From Fasciolopsis buskii (taxonomy: Eukaryota; Platyhelminthes; Trematoda; Plagiorchiida; Fasciolidae): a stretch of DNA of 64,000 bases. The stretch lies in the NCBI GenBank assembly GCA_008360955.1, contig LUCM01004027.1:1-64000 (forward strand), read 5' to 3'. A model generated the notes under the pieces. It was not told the DNA's origin and did not search any database. It saw nothing but the letters and a program-made list of their open reading frames with translations. The first letter of the stretch is position 1, and each line of letters starts with the position of its first letter. The translations under genes and the position numbers were made by a program. Positions 23,040 to 36,202 of the stretch are shown here, piece by piece.

Positions 23040-26000
23040 ACGAGTGGAACATTAATTGATCCAAGTAGATGGGCGCCCACTCAGCTATTCCCCGCTGCCT
23101 TGCGGTCAGGTTCTTGTCAGAACCAGAGGCATTGGTTGAGAACCCTAATCGTTCTTCTGCTTAGCGGCTGGACTCCCTAGCAGTACCCGTCCATTATTCC
23201 CCATGAGTTACACGCCTACAAATAATTCCATACTGCATCGGTCGTCGCGCAGGATAATCAGGACCGCGCTGCCCATTGCACCGAACGCAGGTGGGGTGGG
23301 TAGTGATAAGTATGCTACTGCTCAGAGTTCCCTTTCTTTTATTCAACCTGTCTCTTCTGTCTCCAACCCAATCTGTTTGCCTCTTCTGTCTACCCATAGT
23401 ATCTCCATTGATAACACGCCCGATACTCACAACGGTTTATTGTCAAGTAGTGTAGTAGATGGTTTTCAATCTGTTAGCTCACATTTTCTCAAGCCTCGTC
23501 AGCCTCTGCATCTGGGTTCCTTCAATGTGCGCACTTTAATGCAGGCTAGCCAACAGGCGTGTTTGGCTCTGACAGTGGACTCACCTTCGATTGGTGTCTG
23601 CTGCGTGAGTGAAACACGGATTCATGATTCGAGTAGAGTAATTCAGCTAACTGCGCCAAACGTCTCGTCAGGATATTTTTTTCGCACTTCAGGAGACGAA
23701 GCAGCTCAAGCTGTGGGTCAACGTGGTTTAGGAAGTCTTGAGTGAGAAGGCTGAAGCAGCCCTTTTAGACTGGATCCCAGTCAACAGTCGCTTGTGTGCC
23801 ATGAGACTGCAGGGATCAGTCGGCGTCCGAAAGGATAGTAGTGTTAAGCGTGGTTTATTTGTTGTCTCGGCATACGCTCCAACAGATTGCAGCACTGACA
23901 TGGAGAAAGACGAGTTTTACAATAACCTCGTCGCTCTTGTTCGGAAGAGCAAACGCTCTGACATTGTTGAGGTAGAAGGTGACTTTGATGCACAAGGTGG
24001 AAAACTGAGTGCATCGGAGTCCTGTTGAGGCGGGCGATGCGCCTTGCCTGCACAGCGAACAGACAACGGGGAAAGACTTTTCCAATTCTGTGCAGATAAT
24101 CTAGTGCGAATTTCCGACACAGTTCGCGTCGCACTGCGACATGGCGCTCTAACTTGACAGGTACCTTGAGTCAGATTGACCATATGGCAGTTAGCTACCG
24201 TTGGCGCGGTTCTGTCCGGAACTGTAGATCATACTGGACCACGTACGTCGAATCGTACCATGCGTTAGTTTTAATGCGATTTTTGCTGCGGCTTAATGGC
24301 CATCGACGCATGCCACTAATCCGATTGGCTGTCGAACGGTTGTTCGCAACAACTACGAACAGAAATTATCCGAGGAACTGAGAACTGCGACCAGTAGCAA
24401 TGTAGACGAGCGGCGGGATCAAATTAAGCAGGCGATGCATTTGGCGGTGAATTTCGCCTGTGGTCCTAGATCCAGCATTCATCAAAAACACTGGATCTCT
24501 CAAGCATCGCTAAGTCTAAGGGAGCAAAACGCGAGCTGCCTAACTGCAAGGAAGTGAATAAGATGCATCGACACTTGCAGCGTCAGTTGACCATAAGCCT
24601 TAGGAATGACCGCGAAAACTGGTGGGTTAAGTTAGCCGAAGAGATGCAAGTGGCGTTCGCTTCAGGTAACAGTCAAAGACTGTTTAAGCTTATACGCGAC
24701 AGCGGTGGGCGGCGAACTTCGGTTAGTGAAGTCGTGTGCGATAGGACTGGAGAGCTCATTCATGGTAGACAGGAAGGACTGGACCGTTGGGCAGAACATT
24801 TCAAGGATCAGTTTAGCTGGCCATACGCTATCGTATCTAGTTCGACGTCTGGAGCTGTGAATCCTTGGGAGGTGTCACTTGATCCCCCAACGGAAGTGGA
24901 AGTGGAGTCGAATATTCGGCTTCTGAAGAGGGGAAAAGCAGCCGGTCCCAACGACCTTCCCCCAGTTCTTTTCAAATTGGGTGGAGAAGTGCTGGCGAAA
25001 TCACTTACCTCCTTGCTTCATGATATTTGGAACGAGGAGCGTATCCCGCTATCGTGGGGTGAGTCACTGATTATAACCATCTTCAAGAAGGGTACACGGA
25101 GTGACTGCAGCAATCATCTTGGGATTAGTTTAATTCCGATAGTTACTAAGGTGCTAGCTTTGATAATGCTGGGCCGTTTGACACCGATTCGCGAGAGTAA
25201 TATCCTCGAACAGGTGGCCGGATTTCGGCCAGGTCGAAGTTGCATCGACCAAATATTCACTCTTCGACAGATACTCGAAACGCGCCACACGCACCGCCGC
25301 CCTACGATCGTAGTCTTCTTCGTCTTGAAAGGTGCCTTCGACTCCATGGATCGATCGTCGCTACTCAGTGCTCTCCACCGGAAGGGTATGCCAACGAAGT
25401 TTGTGAACCTGTTGCGAGCATTGTACTCGCATACCTATGGTCGCGTTAGGGTATACGGTGAACTGTCACGTTCATTCGAAACAACTAGTGGCGTTCGACA
25501 AGGGTGTATTGTGCCGCAATGCGTTCAGTTCTCTTGTACGGTTGCGAGACGTGGAGTATGCGTGTGGGCGATGTTCGTCGGTTGGAGGTTTTCGATAACC
25601 GATGTTTACGTAGTATGGCTGGGATTGGATGGAGTAACCTTGTGAGTAATATTGAGGCTAGAAATCTGGTATTGGGTGCCACTTCTGAGAGGAGCTTGTT
25701 TCAGCGTATGAAACTTAGTAGACTACGCTGGTTGGGTCACGTGTTACGTATGACGAACACTCGTCTACCATACCGTGCCTTATTTTGTGTTCCTCCTAAG
25801 GAATGGAAGAATCCATGTGGAGGTCAACAGATGGCGTGGCAACGTGGAATGAGAAAATGTACAGCGAAGTTAGGTAAAGTAGGTGTCTCACTTCTTCCCT
25901 TTGGGGGTTGGGGGCCGAAGGAGTTGCCAACTAGCAGCTGGCTGGAGACACTGAACATGGCAGTGAACCGTGAACAGTGGCGATCGTGTTGTCATTATCT

Positions 26001-26215
26001 GTTGAATCAGAATGACTGAAAACGTGCGTTTGTACAGTTAGGCTGTTTCCTGTGTTGGCTGCAGCATCATCTTATCTTTTCCCGCCCGTGTTGGTCCGCT
26101 GTCTGTTCCCGTTGGATATTCACTCTCTTTATAGAAACGTATAATTTTGGGAGAAAGGCAGCGGTCAGTGAGGCTTGCCTTGCTGTTTAATGCTGAACGA
26201 CGATGATGATGATAT
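23040..26215 (+). mobile_element. RTE-type non-LTR retrotransposon, largest copy, inactivated
   Basis: This is the most complete RTE copy. 23203-24240 encodes a frameshifted apurinic-type endonuclease domain (LGSFNVRTL, CVSETRIHD, IDHMAVSYRWRGSV). 24554-25503 is an open reverse-transcriptase N-half with KAAGPNDLPP, GISLIPI, AGFRPGRSCIDQIF, KGAFDSMDR and SGVRQG. At about 25500 the frame jumps straight into the pol tail (YCAAMRSVLLYGCETW), so the block holding the catalytic DD motif is gone. The first catalytic Asp (normally in an FLDF context) reads Val. The tail ends in GAT repeats near 26200-26213. It is dead by three criteria. Confidence 0.9.
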
Positions 26216-29200
26216 ATATAGCTTATTATTAAATGTTCTTTTCAGTTTAGGTAAGCGCATGTCAATCAAGCGACCAATTTTTTATTGTCTGGCACTGGTT
26301 AGAACGGAAGCGAGAAGTACATAAGAAAAGTGGATTGCCTCACGAACCTTTTGCATACCATACGAAAAATGTGAGATGTTTTTTCAACGTATCCACCTGC
26401 ATTCTTAAATTATCTAAAGTGCCCTCACATGAACAATAAAGTGGTGAGCAGGGTAAGTGTTAATTCTTGTTCTGCGAACTGTCTTTGGCTAGCAGAGTCT
26501 GACGAGGAATTGACTCGTAAAGCTTCTCATCCAGTACAATGAAAACGAAGACTGGCTGTACGGCACTGTTGATGCGAACCAATTGATAACATAAAAGGGA
26601 TTGTACAGACCGGGTGAAGATGCTTCCATTAGATAGTAACGCAAAGCTACCAAGGGCACAGGAAGTCGGAAATTCGTATGCGCGTAAATCGGAACACTGA
26701 CAGGTGTCTCCGAATGACAGTAGAACTCTCAAGGAGACGAAACTAAAACACTACGCATGGTCAACAGAGTCCGAATCATGCCGGGTCATGACGTCCTTGT
26801 ATGTTAGTGCGAGTGATGTGAACCGGTAGAAAGAGGGAAAGAGAGAAAAGAGAAGACAATGAAAAGGTTAACAACCGCAGATCGGCAAGGTCACATGCAC
26901 AAGTGGTGTGTTTGTACAATCGTTCGTTGGTGGTACGATTAGCACGAGCCATGTGACATCAGCGGTGGAAACGCTGGGAGAAAGGACGATAATAAATAAG
27001 GGTAGGTGAGGTCGCACACATAAATGATGCAGCCTGCGCGTGTAATCTATTATTGAAAACTTGATGTGTGGATGTCGACAGTCAATGGGAAACGAAAGTC
27101 AGCCGGCTCCATGAGGCTCAGCTAAGAAGTAGGCCATGAGACGGAGGTTCATGAAGCAACGATTCTGAGGGTCAGAGTCTACACTTGGTTCCAGTTATTC
27201 GTTCGCATGTTGATACATAACACTGTCCGTAGTTGCTCAAAGTGAATAGAGTACGGGAACACCTAGGATGGTTACAAGTGCGGTGTGATTACGTCTCTTC
27301 GACGGAAATGGGCGTAGCTAATGCGTTCCTTACTACCCGCAGACTTCAGAGCAACCAATCATAAGTTTACAAGTCTGGCATCCCTCCTCTTTTTCACAAA
27401 ACCAATCTGTTTAGACGCTTGAAATTCTTCGGCCGCAGTCGCACCTTGTAGTACATGTGAAACTGCTAGGAAATTTAACGGTGGTCAGTGTATCACACAC
27501 AGTCATTTTGATAATGTGAACCATAGGCTAAGGTGAGGCTGCGAGCCGAAGCTAGAAATGCGTGACCGTTGTTTCGTTTCGGTGCGTCATGCAACAATGA
27601 GGACGGATTATGTCCGGGTGACAAGACCGAATGACAAGCCTGCCTGAGATCAAGTGAACGACTCCCGGGCCAAGAACCGAGTCGACTGCAAGCCGGAAAG
27701 AAGGGTGGCGAATCGACCGTCCAATCTTATTCTATGAGAATCAAAGTGGTCTGGTTTTCGTGACGTTCAAAGCCTAACTGAGGTGGTACTGAAAATGAAT
27801 AAAAGAGAGACAATGAGCTTCAGAGACGGTTTAGGGAGCCAGGAATCCGCGCTTAAGTTTTAACCTGGACAGACCCACACGAATCGTTTGATTATGGTTT
27901 GAATTAGGGTCGAGACAGCGGAGCGAAGCCACCAGAGGTAACGTCCGCGCAACTGCGGCGAGATCACGCTGATTGCATCCGTCGATGAGCTAAGCAAAGC
28001 ATCGCGTGGGAATATCAGCCATTACTGGTGGGCCAAATTAGTTAGCGGGCTATTCCATCAATGAGTGCAGTTTAAGAAAACCGAAACAAATGATCCGTTT
28101 TTGATTGGTAAACAGTTTTTTATCTAACTTGTCGGTTTACGTTAGACTCAATCGGTAAAGATGATTGAGATTGGCAATTTATGAGTTGATATGGGAAGAG
28201 ACCGCTTGGGTTTTATGAAAATGATCACTTTTCTGGTTAGTTGTTTCAAAATCATTTGTTGCTGAAACATTCTGCTCTGTAATACATTGCATCAATCCAG
28301 AAAAGAGCACGATCGATTGTCTAAGTTTGCAAGTAATGTTTCAGGCATTTCGGCACCGAGTAAATTTGGGTGGATCGCCGACTACTGGTGCTGGAAGGTT
28401 GTGTACTTTTACTGCGCGCTTAGTCCCATCATTTAATTGCTTAATGGTAATTTGCCTTACTGATCATGAAACATATTTGCAGGGAAACTTCAACTATTTG
28501 AACGGGCCAAGACGAATGGTGTCGAGACATTGTTTTCTTCATCATGGTTGCTTTCCGTTGTCAGTGAAGCGCACTCCAATATGGAGTAGTATCTGGGATC
28601 CACCCGACAACACTACTGCCCTCATCGGTAGTTTTCGCGGAGGAAATAACGTTACATGTGGCAATCAATCCAATCTAAGCCTTTAAATCGTTCAGGCACG
28701 ATAATTTTTGTTACAAAACCCGCAAACACTCCACTGTTCTCTCCTTGTGGTTTTACTTTGCGGCATTCAGTTTCACATCTGAAGTTGAACGTGCCGACAG
28801 GTAGGCTTGCATACTCATTTGCAAGTAATGTCTTTCCAGTCCATATCTATTGTTCTATGGTTGATAGGAAATTGACGATCGAATGCGCTTGTATTTCAAA
28901 AGTTTGTTTATCCGCGCCACGAACTTTTTATCGTTCCTCAAATTTTCATCAGGCAACTGCATGTTTTGAGGTACTTGTCAACACAATTGGTTTGAGTGCC
29001 TTGTAACATCGGTTTCTACCTTCCAAACGATGTAGTTCGTCTGCGTGTTTAATATTCCTAGTTATGATTGATTGTCGGAAGAACTTTCCTATCTTGCGCA
29101 CTCTGTTGTGCATATTTTGGATTAGCTAAGCCTTATTTTTTCACAAATTTCAATTCCCAAAAAGGCAACATAGAAGATCCGGCATGGTTACTTTTTGGTT

Positions 29201-29600
29201 GATCAGGGGACTTGCGTTTCTTCTGTAACAAAACCCTGATTTGCATCCTTCCATAGTATGGGGAATTCAACTATTCAACCGCGTTGACCAGGTAAATGAG
29301 AATGAGGTGGCAAATTTACCTTAGGGTGTGAAAATTTGCGTTACTTTTGCATTATGGTTTTCGTTACTGACAATAATTAAAGTAGCAAATTGATCGATGT
29401 CAAGAGCATGGGACTCGACTGAGGTCCTAGCCCGAAATCAACAGCCTAACTGCGTCACATGCGTTCCCGAAACCAGTACACATAATGTTAAAAGGAACAT
29501 GTAAGTTTATCAGTCTTTTGACTAGCATCCTAATGTTCTTAAGTAAATGTGATCCCATTTAAACCTCGAAACGGCATTTCAAATCCGTCTGAGACATTTT
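26216..29600. other. No recognised gene
   Basis: Mostly stop-dense. 26460-26732 (- strand) and 28327-29006 (+ strand) hold moderate open frames without recognisable motifs. Confidence 0.45.
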
Positions 29601-29639
29601 CAAGAGAACAAAATGTGGTCCCGTTTGTGACAAAGCATC

Positions 29640-29821
29640 TTAAATACAAATCATGTAATAACACTGTTTGTTGCAGCACCTTTCACTTGAAATACAGACC
29701 GTTCCAGGGCTGTAGCAAGGAGTACATTTTCCGCCGAACCAGCTCTCGTATTCGCACAACAAATCCTTACAGCATCTTTGACGAAACCAAGTGCAATCTT
29801 CGCCGTAATTGGCACAATATT
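29640..29821 (-). CDS. 12-cysteine cystine-knot-like terminal exon, copy 2 (UPF0506-like)
   Basis: The second member of the pair, 0.8 kb further along the - strand. It follows a gatctatttcag acceptor, enters in phase 1 and stops at TAA (29642-29640), 59 complete codons. Its cysteine pattern is C-X6-C-X6-CC-X4-C-X9-C-X2-C-X6-C-X5-CC-X3-C-X4-C, identical to copy 1 except one residue in the second loop; both have the CxPC hinge followed by (Y/F)SPG. The non-cysteine residues differ strongly, so the copies are old or fast evolving. The frame has no ATG, so ORF callers miss it. No separate signal-peptide exon was seen between the two copies, so this may be an alternative last exon of the same gene or an orphan duplicate. 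Confidence 0.72.
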
Positions 29822-30109
29822 CTGAAATAGATCAGAACTAGACATTACACCAGTTAACTGATTCATATCTCAGCTCACATTCATCCAATGAATATGATCG
29901 GTTTAGTCAGGCGTACATGTAAACCTCTAGTGAGTTTCTTCAACCAGACTGCATGGACGGCCGATCATTATCATTCAACTGCTCACGGTGGATTTGAAAA
30001 CTTTGTTGGTCCTGGATCAGGCTGTTGCTTTTCATGGGATTCTCATCGCTAAGCTTGGATTTTAGCTCCATTATCAGTGGATGTGGACCAAATTTTACCT
30101 CCACTGGTA

Positions 30110-30325
30110 ATAGAGCGTTTGCGACCTAAATGCCAAGCCCAGCTACCACGACCCCCTACTGGCGGTGGCCCAGCAGATGAGGCCGTGAACTTTGGACGTG
30201 AAGCTCGCGGGTTCGAATCCTCCCACCGGCGGCCAACTTCCCTTCTGTTGGTCGTGGACCTCTTCCTGAGGAATGATGCCCATTGCAATTCGATTAATAA
30301 AGGAAGTAATAGAATAAAGATAGGA
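30110..30325 (+). repeat. tRNA-derived SINE, copy 1
   Basis: Contains a perfect-looking RNA polymerase III A box (tggcccagcag, 30166-30176) and B box (ggttcgaatcc, 30210-30220) inside a tRNA-like head, then a non-tRNA body ending near ttaataaaggaag. The same unit occurs in reverse orientation at 35235-35392 and 47860-48010. It lies between the two cystine-knot exons. Confidence 0.8.
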
Positions 30326-30640
30326 TTTGACAGCTCCCTTCTCGGTTTCGTAGATCCAGTGAAGGTGGAAAGTAGCACGCGTACATTATACATTCGTGTA
30401 CTCAGTTTTTAATTCCACGAAAATTGTCCCAGTCGAGCTAAGCGTAGATTGTGTAAAACAAAACCATGCGTGGAAATGCGAATGTTGATCAGAAAAAAAG
30501 AATGAACTGGTCCCACAAGTTCCAAAATTGTACGAACTAGTAGTTTGTGAAACTCCTCTTACCCGCCCACGCAAGAGGCACGTGATAGTTGTGTGTGCCG
30601 TTTCTGTGCGCGCAGGGGGTAGGGGTAGGAAAAAGAGCGT

Positions 30641-30825
30641 TTACAGGCAAGAAGCTAAAAAGCACACATTACTGCAACAATCTTCGTCAGTGATGCACAT
30701 TTTTCCGGGTGAAAAGCACGGGATACAAGTTCCAACAAACGGATAGTAAAGTTGACATGCCGATCCCGGACAGCATTGATAAAACGGAGTCCGTGTGCAT
30801 GGCCGACCCAAACGTATACAAGGTG
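30641..30825 (-). CDS. 12-cysteine cystine-knot-like terminal exon, copy 1 (UPF0506-like)
   Basis: A terminal exon on the - strand after an atcatcag acceptor, entering in phase 1 and ending at TAA (30643-30641), 60 complete codons. It contains twelve cysteines with spacing C-X6-C-X7-CC-X4-C-X9-C-X2-C-X6-C-X5-CC-X3-C-X4-C, i.e. two consecutive CC-containing knot-like modules joined by a CIPC hinge followed by SPG. This matches the style of the UPF0506 family of small secreted flatworm proteins (from memory of that family; not searched). No signal peptide is encoded here, so an upstream exon is required; the best candidate is at 39107-39032. The fold resembles inhibitor-cystine-knot peptides, but no activity is implied. 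The upstream in-frame ATG lies in the presumed intron. Confidence 0.75.
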
Positions 30826-30829
30826 CTGA

Positions 30830-33800
30830 TGATTGGACTGACAACGATACACCGAGGGATTTTACCGTATTATTGTGGGTTTGTTCGTGAACATGGTTGA
30901 TCGGACGATTCGAAAGATGAATAGATTGAAATTTGAAATAAATATCAATAAGATCGTGAAAATTTCTGCCTGCATTCCGATTTACAAATCATTGTTACAT
31001 AACGATAGATTTTCAATCAACTGAACTGATCTACTCTATGAGGGTCGGATATGAACAACTTTTGTCATTACTCCTTGGACAAAGATTAACACAGTCACAA
31101 CGGTGTCGGACTGACTGCCCTGACTGATAAGCTGAGTGAAAACTTGTCGTGAGGTTTACGGTCAACGATGGGCCAAATGAGTCAGAAGGACAATGGATCA
31201 GTGAGTGTTGATCATTGAAAACTAACATGAACGATTTGATTTTGATTAACAAACGAACATTTTGTGTCTTTTGTCTTTAGGTATTCTTTCTGGAATTAGC
31301 GGGAACAGAAAATGGAGGCGATTGTTGATTGGCGAGTCGAAGTCAGAGCAGGGGTCTCATCTCTGTTAGTAGGTTTTAAAACGTTTTTTCCTTCTTATTC
31401 GATGGTCATATTATTACCAATTTTCGGCATTCCCTTACCGAACCACGTGCATTCTGGTGAAGAGGAGCCTTCGTCCACACTGCCGGGACACCAAACACGA
31501 AAGACTCTGTTAGAGGCTGTTCTTCTATCCAACGCTTTGTATGTAAAATTCGGCTCTTGACAAAATAGACTGGTGTTAATTTAATCCATTTGTGAAATAA
31601 TTTCCATCTCGGCTGAATTCGAATGCATTTTTGGATCAGTTCTATATTCGGCAAATTTGCCAAAATCCAATCATGCCTCTAAGTCCTTATTGGCGAGTGC
31701 TGGTTGACTTAGTGAGAAATCCCGTTCTGATATTCAGGATAATTCATTGTAGTGGATGGGTTGTGCTTACGCGACCTGGTTTGGGTAATGACTGGTCCCT
31801 AAGTGAAATACCACAGCATCCCCCGGAATGGCAAAAAAGAATCTCAGAGCAAATGACTGCGATAATTCTTACTCGTGCCACCCCACGAGACTATATAAAC
31901 AATAGATCTCACTTGACTTGATTGGTGAGTCAACAATAAACGCGCGGCCGCTTTCTGTGTTGCTATTCTATCTCTCGCTAGCGTGTTGGACTAGGCATTT
32001 GATTTCGCACTTTGTTTCTGTGTGACTGCCCACTCAAAGGACGACCTGGTCCGTTCCATTCCATAGTGCGAATCCGGGACTTGAAAGGTGAAGCCCGAAT
32101 CATTATTTCTTCCACCTTAGTGTGTGTGTCAATGTTCTGCTAAGCCGTGAGCTTTGCGCTATTGTGCATCTAGTGGCTAGACATCCACTCTCATTTCGTG
32201 AGGCGCACCCTCACCCAGTCCTATTTTTGTCTCTGGGCTACGCCGCTCGATGGTCTCAGCGTTGTTGTGATACTGTGACGTTTAGCGTTGACGTCCCGTG
32301 CTTCAGTGCTGTGTGTCGCTCAGCTCAACTGCGGAATAAACCAGGTACCGTTTCTTTGATATATGATGCACTTCAAATCGCATCTGATGCCTCATTTTAT
32401 CGTGCTAAAAAACAATTCATATTTATCCGAAATTCTACCAGCATTTGAAATTGAATTGCGTAAGTATTAGTGCTTTTGTTAGTCCCTGCGTAGTGACTGC
32501 CCTGACCGTAGGGATATTAGTCAAACCGCAGTATCGTCAAAGCTGCAAGCGCCCGTCATTCTTCGCAAGTTTTACAACACGCGTGAAGAGTAAACTCGTT
32601 GTCTGCAGCAAATCCATGGAACGAGGAATTGAAACTTATCTCACAGAACCGTGATTTACGCTTAACGTATGTGAATGATGTGAATGATATCACCCCAGTG
32701 ATGGACAATCCATGTAATTCATTGGGTCTTGAATCCTTCAGCAAATGAGGTACCCAAATACGGTACGCACGTTGCACTTTCAATGTACAAGGCAGTTCTT
32801 AAAAACCTCGGGACCTCGAAACTGCCCAAGAAGGTGTTTGGGAGGTCCAGAGCGAGCTGGCGCAATTTTCGCTAGCCTGCGACATTTACGGCCCCGATAG
32901 AACATCCTCAATTCCCTTGATTGGAGAGTATGTAACGCTGCAGTCTTCATTGGTCTTCTTTACGTTCGAGAGACTTGAAATTTCCGCCTCCATTGTGCCC
33001 AAAGACATTTCGTATTCGACCATAGATATCTTCACAGTATTGCCTGAGTCTGGTGGACGGGTGGCGTTCAGGCTATGACTTGGCGTAAAGATTTCAAGGA
33101 ATGACCTTCGGTTTCGGCACCGGTTGGTGCTTTACACCCCACTGGTTTCGATCCAGGAAATGAAGCTTATCGTCGCTTAGGGATGCTGAGGGACATAGCT
33201 AAGATACAAAGTTAGTGGCGTGAATGTTGCACGACCTCCCTGTAAACTGCATGCTCTGTATAAACAAAAAAATTCCTTGAAGAAAAAAATCAAAAAAATA
33301 TATTCGGCGAAAACTAGCGTAAAGCACTTTGCTTTTTTCGTGAGTTTTTAGGTTTCTCTCTTGTACAAGCTTTCCGTTAGTACCGTGCTTATTTTCAAGC
33401 CAATCCAGGATATATATATATGTATATATAACATATTATATACATGTAAACCCATTTAGTCCCGCTACAAACAAAACTGTGCTGCTGAATTTTGAAAAAT
33501 TACGCACATCCCAAAGTAACATTTATCGGAACGACTAGACACTCGTAAAACAATGATCACGTTAGACTGGTCGGTGTTATTTTTTCTGTTCGTGTCCGTA
33601 CTACAGAACAGATTTATGCAAGTTAGAAAAGTGATTTTCATGCAAGAGAGGAATACGATAAACGATAGCATTTCCAAATTGAAAGTTCATCAAGGGTTTG
33701 GGACATACGAAATATGTGCACGAATGGAAATTCGGACGGATCTCACTGAGGACTTCGTCAATCCTAGCCAATATTTGTCCTAGAAATGGAACACTGAAAT

Positions 33801-35230
33801 CACGATAATCAATGCTAAAGGGAAAATCAATCAGTAGGTCGATGCGAACTACAGTAATTTGTCATTTTTAACGAACCAGTCGATTGATAAATGAGTTGTC
33901 GGGAATAGAAGAAATGCGACCGATAGTAGACAGCTTTTAGTAGAGAATGTGTGAATCTTCTTCCAATTGTTCTGAGAAAATATTGGAGAGTAATATGAGA
34001 GAGGGAGAAAGAATGAATGAACACATTATGGACGAAAGGAAATAATGATGGAGTGCTTGACGCCAAGCTACCTCAGACTGTGGAGTTACGAGGACAGGTA
34101 ACGTAACTGTTCGTCAAAATCCAAGATCCCCAGGGGAGGGATCGTGGGCATCTTAAATTGCCGCCGAGTGTAACAACTAAGTAACTAATGAATTCGGGTA
34201 TGAGAACGACACGCTCCTCGTTACCGTGTGGGGAGCAAGAAGTGGAAAAGTACACTCAAACATCCACACGCATCACGCGGAAGGAAAGTTCTCCATGTCG
34301 CGAAACTTTTACGTGAAACATAAGAGATCCAACTGATTGGAAATCGGCTGGCAGATTACAAAATTGTATGCATACTTGAAAAAGTGTACACGTACAAAAT
34401 AGACGATTCGCCCAAAATAGGTAGCGAAAAGGTATGGGAAAAGAACAGTATCTTGAAAAATTGTTGATTAGAGGAATTGGCGTGCCGATCAAATTTAGTT
34501 CACTGAGTCCGATTGGATTAGTGGATTTTTATTCAAAACAATATAGAATTGGGCTAGTCACAAGATTCGTGAGAACGAGGAATCGAGTCAACAGAAAAGA
34601 AACAACCCAAAATGTCACAGCAAGCAGATTTCTCGGAGCCGTTTTCGAATTCAGAAACGCAAATCCCTTAGTGATGCAACTGCGTCTAGTCTGGCCCTGC
34701 TGGGGATGCGTCCAAACTGAAAACAGCCATTAGGATCAACCGGAGAGGAAAACAAACTTCTTGTGACTAGCCCGTACGATCAGTGTGAGCACAAAGGAAG
34801 TGATGACGATCGGGTGAAATCCTTCGGAAATTGCGTTCCAGGACTGATAAAATTGCTGCATCTTTCCATGAGAATAAAATGGCAACAGCAACATTGTTCC
34901 CGCATGTGATCTTGCCCCCGATTTGAGAAAGATGGATGATAAACGGTTATTATCAACACCGAAGGGTCTTTCTGACGATCGGAGAAAGTCGGAATTTTTC
35001 ACTGAAAAGCAGGAATTGAGTTCTGACGGATCATACCATAGTTATGATTGCAAAGTATTCCCAATGGATTTGACAATTTTTGTTGGTCGTAGCTCATCTT
35101 CGTGGGGTTCTGATTGCTGAGCCTGGCGATTACATCGCAAGCATTTCTTAGCCACTCGAAGTGATGTCGTCGGTGCAAGTGCGCAGTTGCTAGTTCTTCT
35201 TATCTTTCTTTTATCCTTCTACATCCTTTT
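30830..35230. other. Probable intron of the secreted-peptide gene, otherwise unassigned
   Basis: No family-level coding signal was recognised on either strand. If the signal exon at 39107 joins the knot exon at 30825, all of this is intron. Confidence 0.4.
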
Positions 35231-35234
35231 TATC

Positions 35235-35392
35235 AATGAAATAACAATGTACATCATTTTTCAAGAAGGGGACCGCAGCCAACAGCGGCATGCCAAGTGG
35301 GGAATTCGGCCGGCGGTGGGAGGATTCGAACCCGCGACCTTCGTGTCCAAACGTTCAAACGTCAGGACCTTATCCGCTTGGCCACCGCCTTC
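35235..35392 (-). repeat. tRNA-derived SINE, copy 2
   Basis: On the - strand the A box tggccaagcgg (35384-35374) and the B box ggttcgaatcct (35332-35321) are followed by the same body as copy 1, with atgaaataacaatgtacatc on the + strand at the far end. Confidence 0.8.
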
Positions 35393-36132
35393 CACTGACT
35401 CCGACCTTGAACTTCTTCGACGACCTTGACGTGGAAGCTATGCTTCTGATTTCGACTTCCTCTCCGTTCGTTTGACCTTTGGCCTTAGGAGAGTGACATT
35501 TGGCGTGACGATTTTGATACATTTAGTGTTGTGTCATTGGTTTTACTTCTAGTTTGTGAATGTTGTGCGACAAATCCCTATAAATGACTCAGATTTGTGA
35601 TTGTGGGTTTGCATGACTTGAACTGCGGTACTCCCAGTTAGATGAGTTGTCTGGTTCTAATCCGAATGTCTACTGATTGAATTATTTGAAGGATATTTGA
35701 CTTCTAAAAACTCTCGCACGCCTCATAGATGCTCGATCCAGCATCCCAACGTTGTTCGGATTGAATTTGTGTCCTTCTTGGTCTTCGTTGACGGATATCA
35801 GACAGAGGGAGAGAAAGAGAGCTGGGGGGTCGGGTCTTTTTGTAGATCCTAGTTTGTGCTCATGCATTCCGATAGTCACTTGGTGTCCGTGAGCCAATGA
35901 ATGAAGGCCGCATTCTGACTGTCAGCATCTGTGCTGCAAATCCACGAGTACAGTCTTCCACGTAGACGGACCTGATTCTGTATCAGAGAAGCCCATTTTT
36001 AGCAGTAGCCAAAAGCTAACTAGTGAATGATGATTTTAATCTTTTTATCTCCCGTTTAATCAGGATGAAGCAGCTTTCCACTGGGGCGGATTCGTGAGTA
36101 TTATAAAGAAGTTCTTCTCGTATTCACACAGA

Positions 36133-36134
<2 letters not shown>

Positions 36135-36200
<66 letters not shown>
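36135..36200. repeat. (TA)n microsatellite, 66 bp
   Basis: An uninterrupted TA run of about 33 units. It creates spurious Tyr-Ile open frames on both strands. Confidence 0.98.

Positions 36201-36202
<2 letters not shown>

Noticed and set aside
28479..28690. Possible + strand exon beginning after a ttgcag acceptor
   Set aside because: Two different frames are equally open, no family is recognised, and no partner exon is visible.
30166..30230. Apparent tRNA gene with good A and B boxes
   Set aside because: The same tRNA-like head plus a non-tRNA body recurs at 35.3 and 47.9 kb, so it is a SINE. The acceptor stem does not pair convincingly as a mature tRNA.
34750..34900. - strand frame with a run of four cysteines followed by an SPG motif, like a third cystine-knot exon
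   Set aside because: The spacing before and after SPG does not fit the 12-cysteine pattern and most expected cysteines are absent; probably chance.
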